A program made the translations under genes and the position numbers. A DNA stretch of 15,091 nucleotides from Betaproteobacteria bacterium (lineage in GTDB: Bacteria > Pseudomonadota > Gammaproteobacteria > Burkholderiales > Burkholderiaceae_E): assembly GCA_009922405.1 (NCBI GenBank), contig RFVZ01000036.1:1-15091 (forward strand), read 5' to 3'. The notes beneath the pieces were generated by a model, which was not told the origin of the DNA, ran no database searches, and was given only the letters and a program-made list of their open reading frames with translations. Positions 15,028-15,091 of the stretch are shown one piece after another (within the stretch, counting starts at the first letter, position 1; every line of letters starts with the position of its first letter).

Positions 15028-15091
15028 ATGATTTCCTTCATCTACGACGCTACCGGACCTTATCCGCGCGACCTGAGAGGCTATGGCGCCG
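15028..15091 (+). CDS. Probable polysaccharide deacetylase/PuuE-like protein, N-terminus only
   Basis: Only 21 residues are visible before the right edge. The start is ATG 15028 with GAAAGG 4 bases upstream, 15 bases after the Bug gene stop. The segment YPRDLRGYGA matches the conserved N-terminal YPRDLxGYG of PuuE-type allantoinases and related polysaccharide-deacetylase-family amidohydrolases (NodB fold). The catalytic part is not in the window. Co-transcription with the Bug gene is likely. The identification rests on one short motif. Confidence 0.55.
   Translation, partial: MISFIYDATGPYPRDLRGYGA

Noticed and set aside
1..15091. CRISPR, toxin-antitoxin, phage, integrase or defence genes
   Set aside because: No such families, repeat-spacer arrays or attachment-site repeats were seen on either strand.

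Overview
The window looks like chromosomal DNA of a GC-rich betaproteobacterium, most likely Burkholderiales. The basis is the family mix: a Bug/TctC solute-binding protein, a complete TRAP transporter, a DUF2783 protein beside a flavin monooxygenase, a LysR/SbtA pair, and dense gene packing. No rRNA, tRNA, CRISPR array, insertion sequence, integrase or phage gene was seen. This is a metabolic accessory region, not a mobile or defence island.

Layout. (1) 1-1172, minus strand: the N-terminal part of a DUF3237 protein cut by the left edge, then a spacer rich in palindromes, then a small Ala-rich protein of unknown function. (2) 1173-3221: a CbbR/CmpR-type LysR regulator divergent from an SbtA-type sodium/bicarbonate symporter, with a 16-bp palindrome between them. 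This looks like a self-contained inorganic-carbon uptake module without SbtB. (3) 3229-4410, minus strand: an OFA-type MFS carrier, divergent from the next block. (4) 4576-9067, plus strand: a tight five-gene catabolic operon. It encodes a metallo-beta-lactamase-fold protein with a reduced metal site, a class A FAD monooxygenase, a DUF2783 protein, a VOC-fold metalloprotein and a fumarylacetoacetate-hydrolase-family enzyme. (5) 13795-9091, minus strand, converging on block 4: an exported HEAT/TPR protein, a MetE-C-terminal-like zinc protein (YxjG/core-MetE or epoxyalkane-CoM-transferase type), then TRAP DctP, DctQ and DctM with overlapping ends. (6) 13957-15091, plus strand: a Bug/TctC binding protein and the first codons of a probable PuuE-like polysaccharide deacetylase.

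Inferred working model: the TRAP system (and perhaps the MFS carrier) imports an organic, probably aromatic, acid. The flavin monooxygenase hydroxylates it, the VOC protein may cleave or rearrange the ring, and the FAH-family enzyme hydrolyses the resulting acylpyruvate-like product. Roles of the MBL and DUF2783 proteins are unknown. The substrate cannot be read from sequence.

Most notable details: the VOC gene can only begin at an ATC codon, preceded by a well-placed AGGAG. The MBL protein keeps one metal site but has lost the other. A methionine-synthase-like zinc enzyme heads the TRAP genes.
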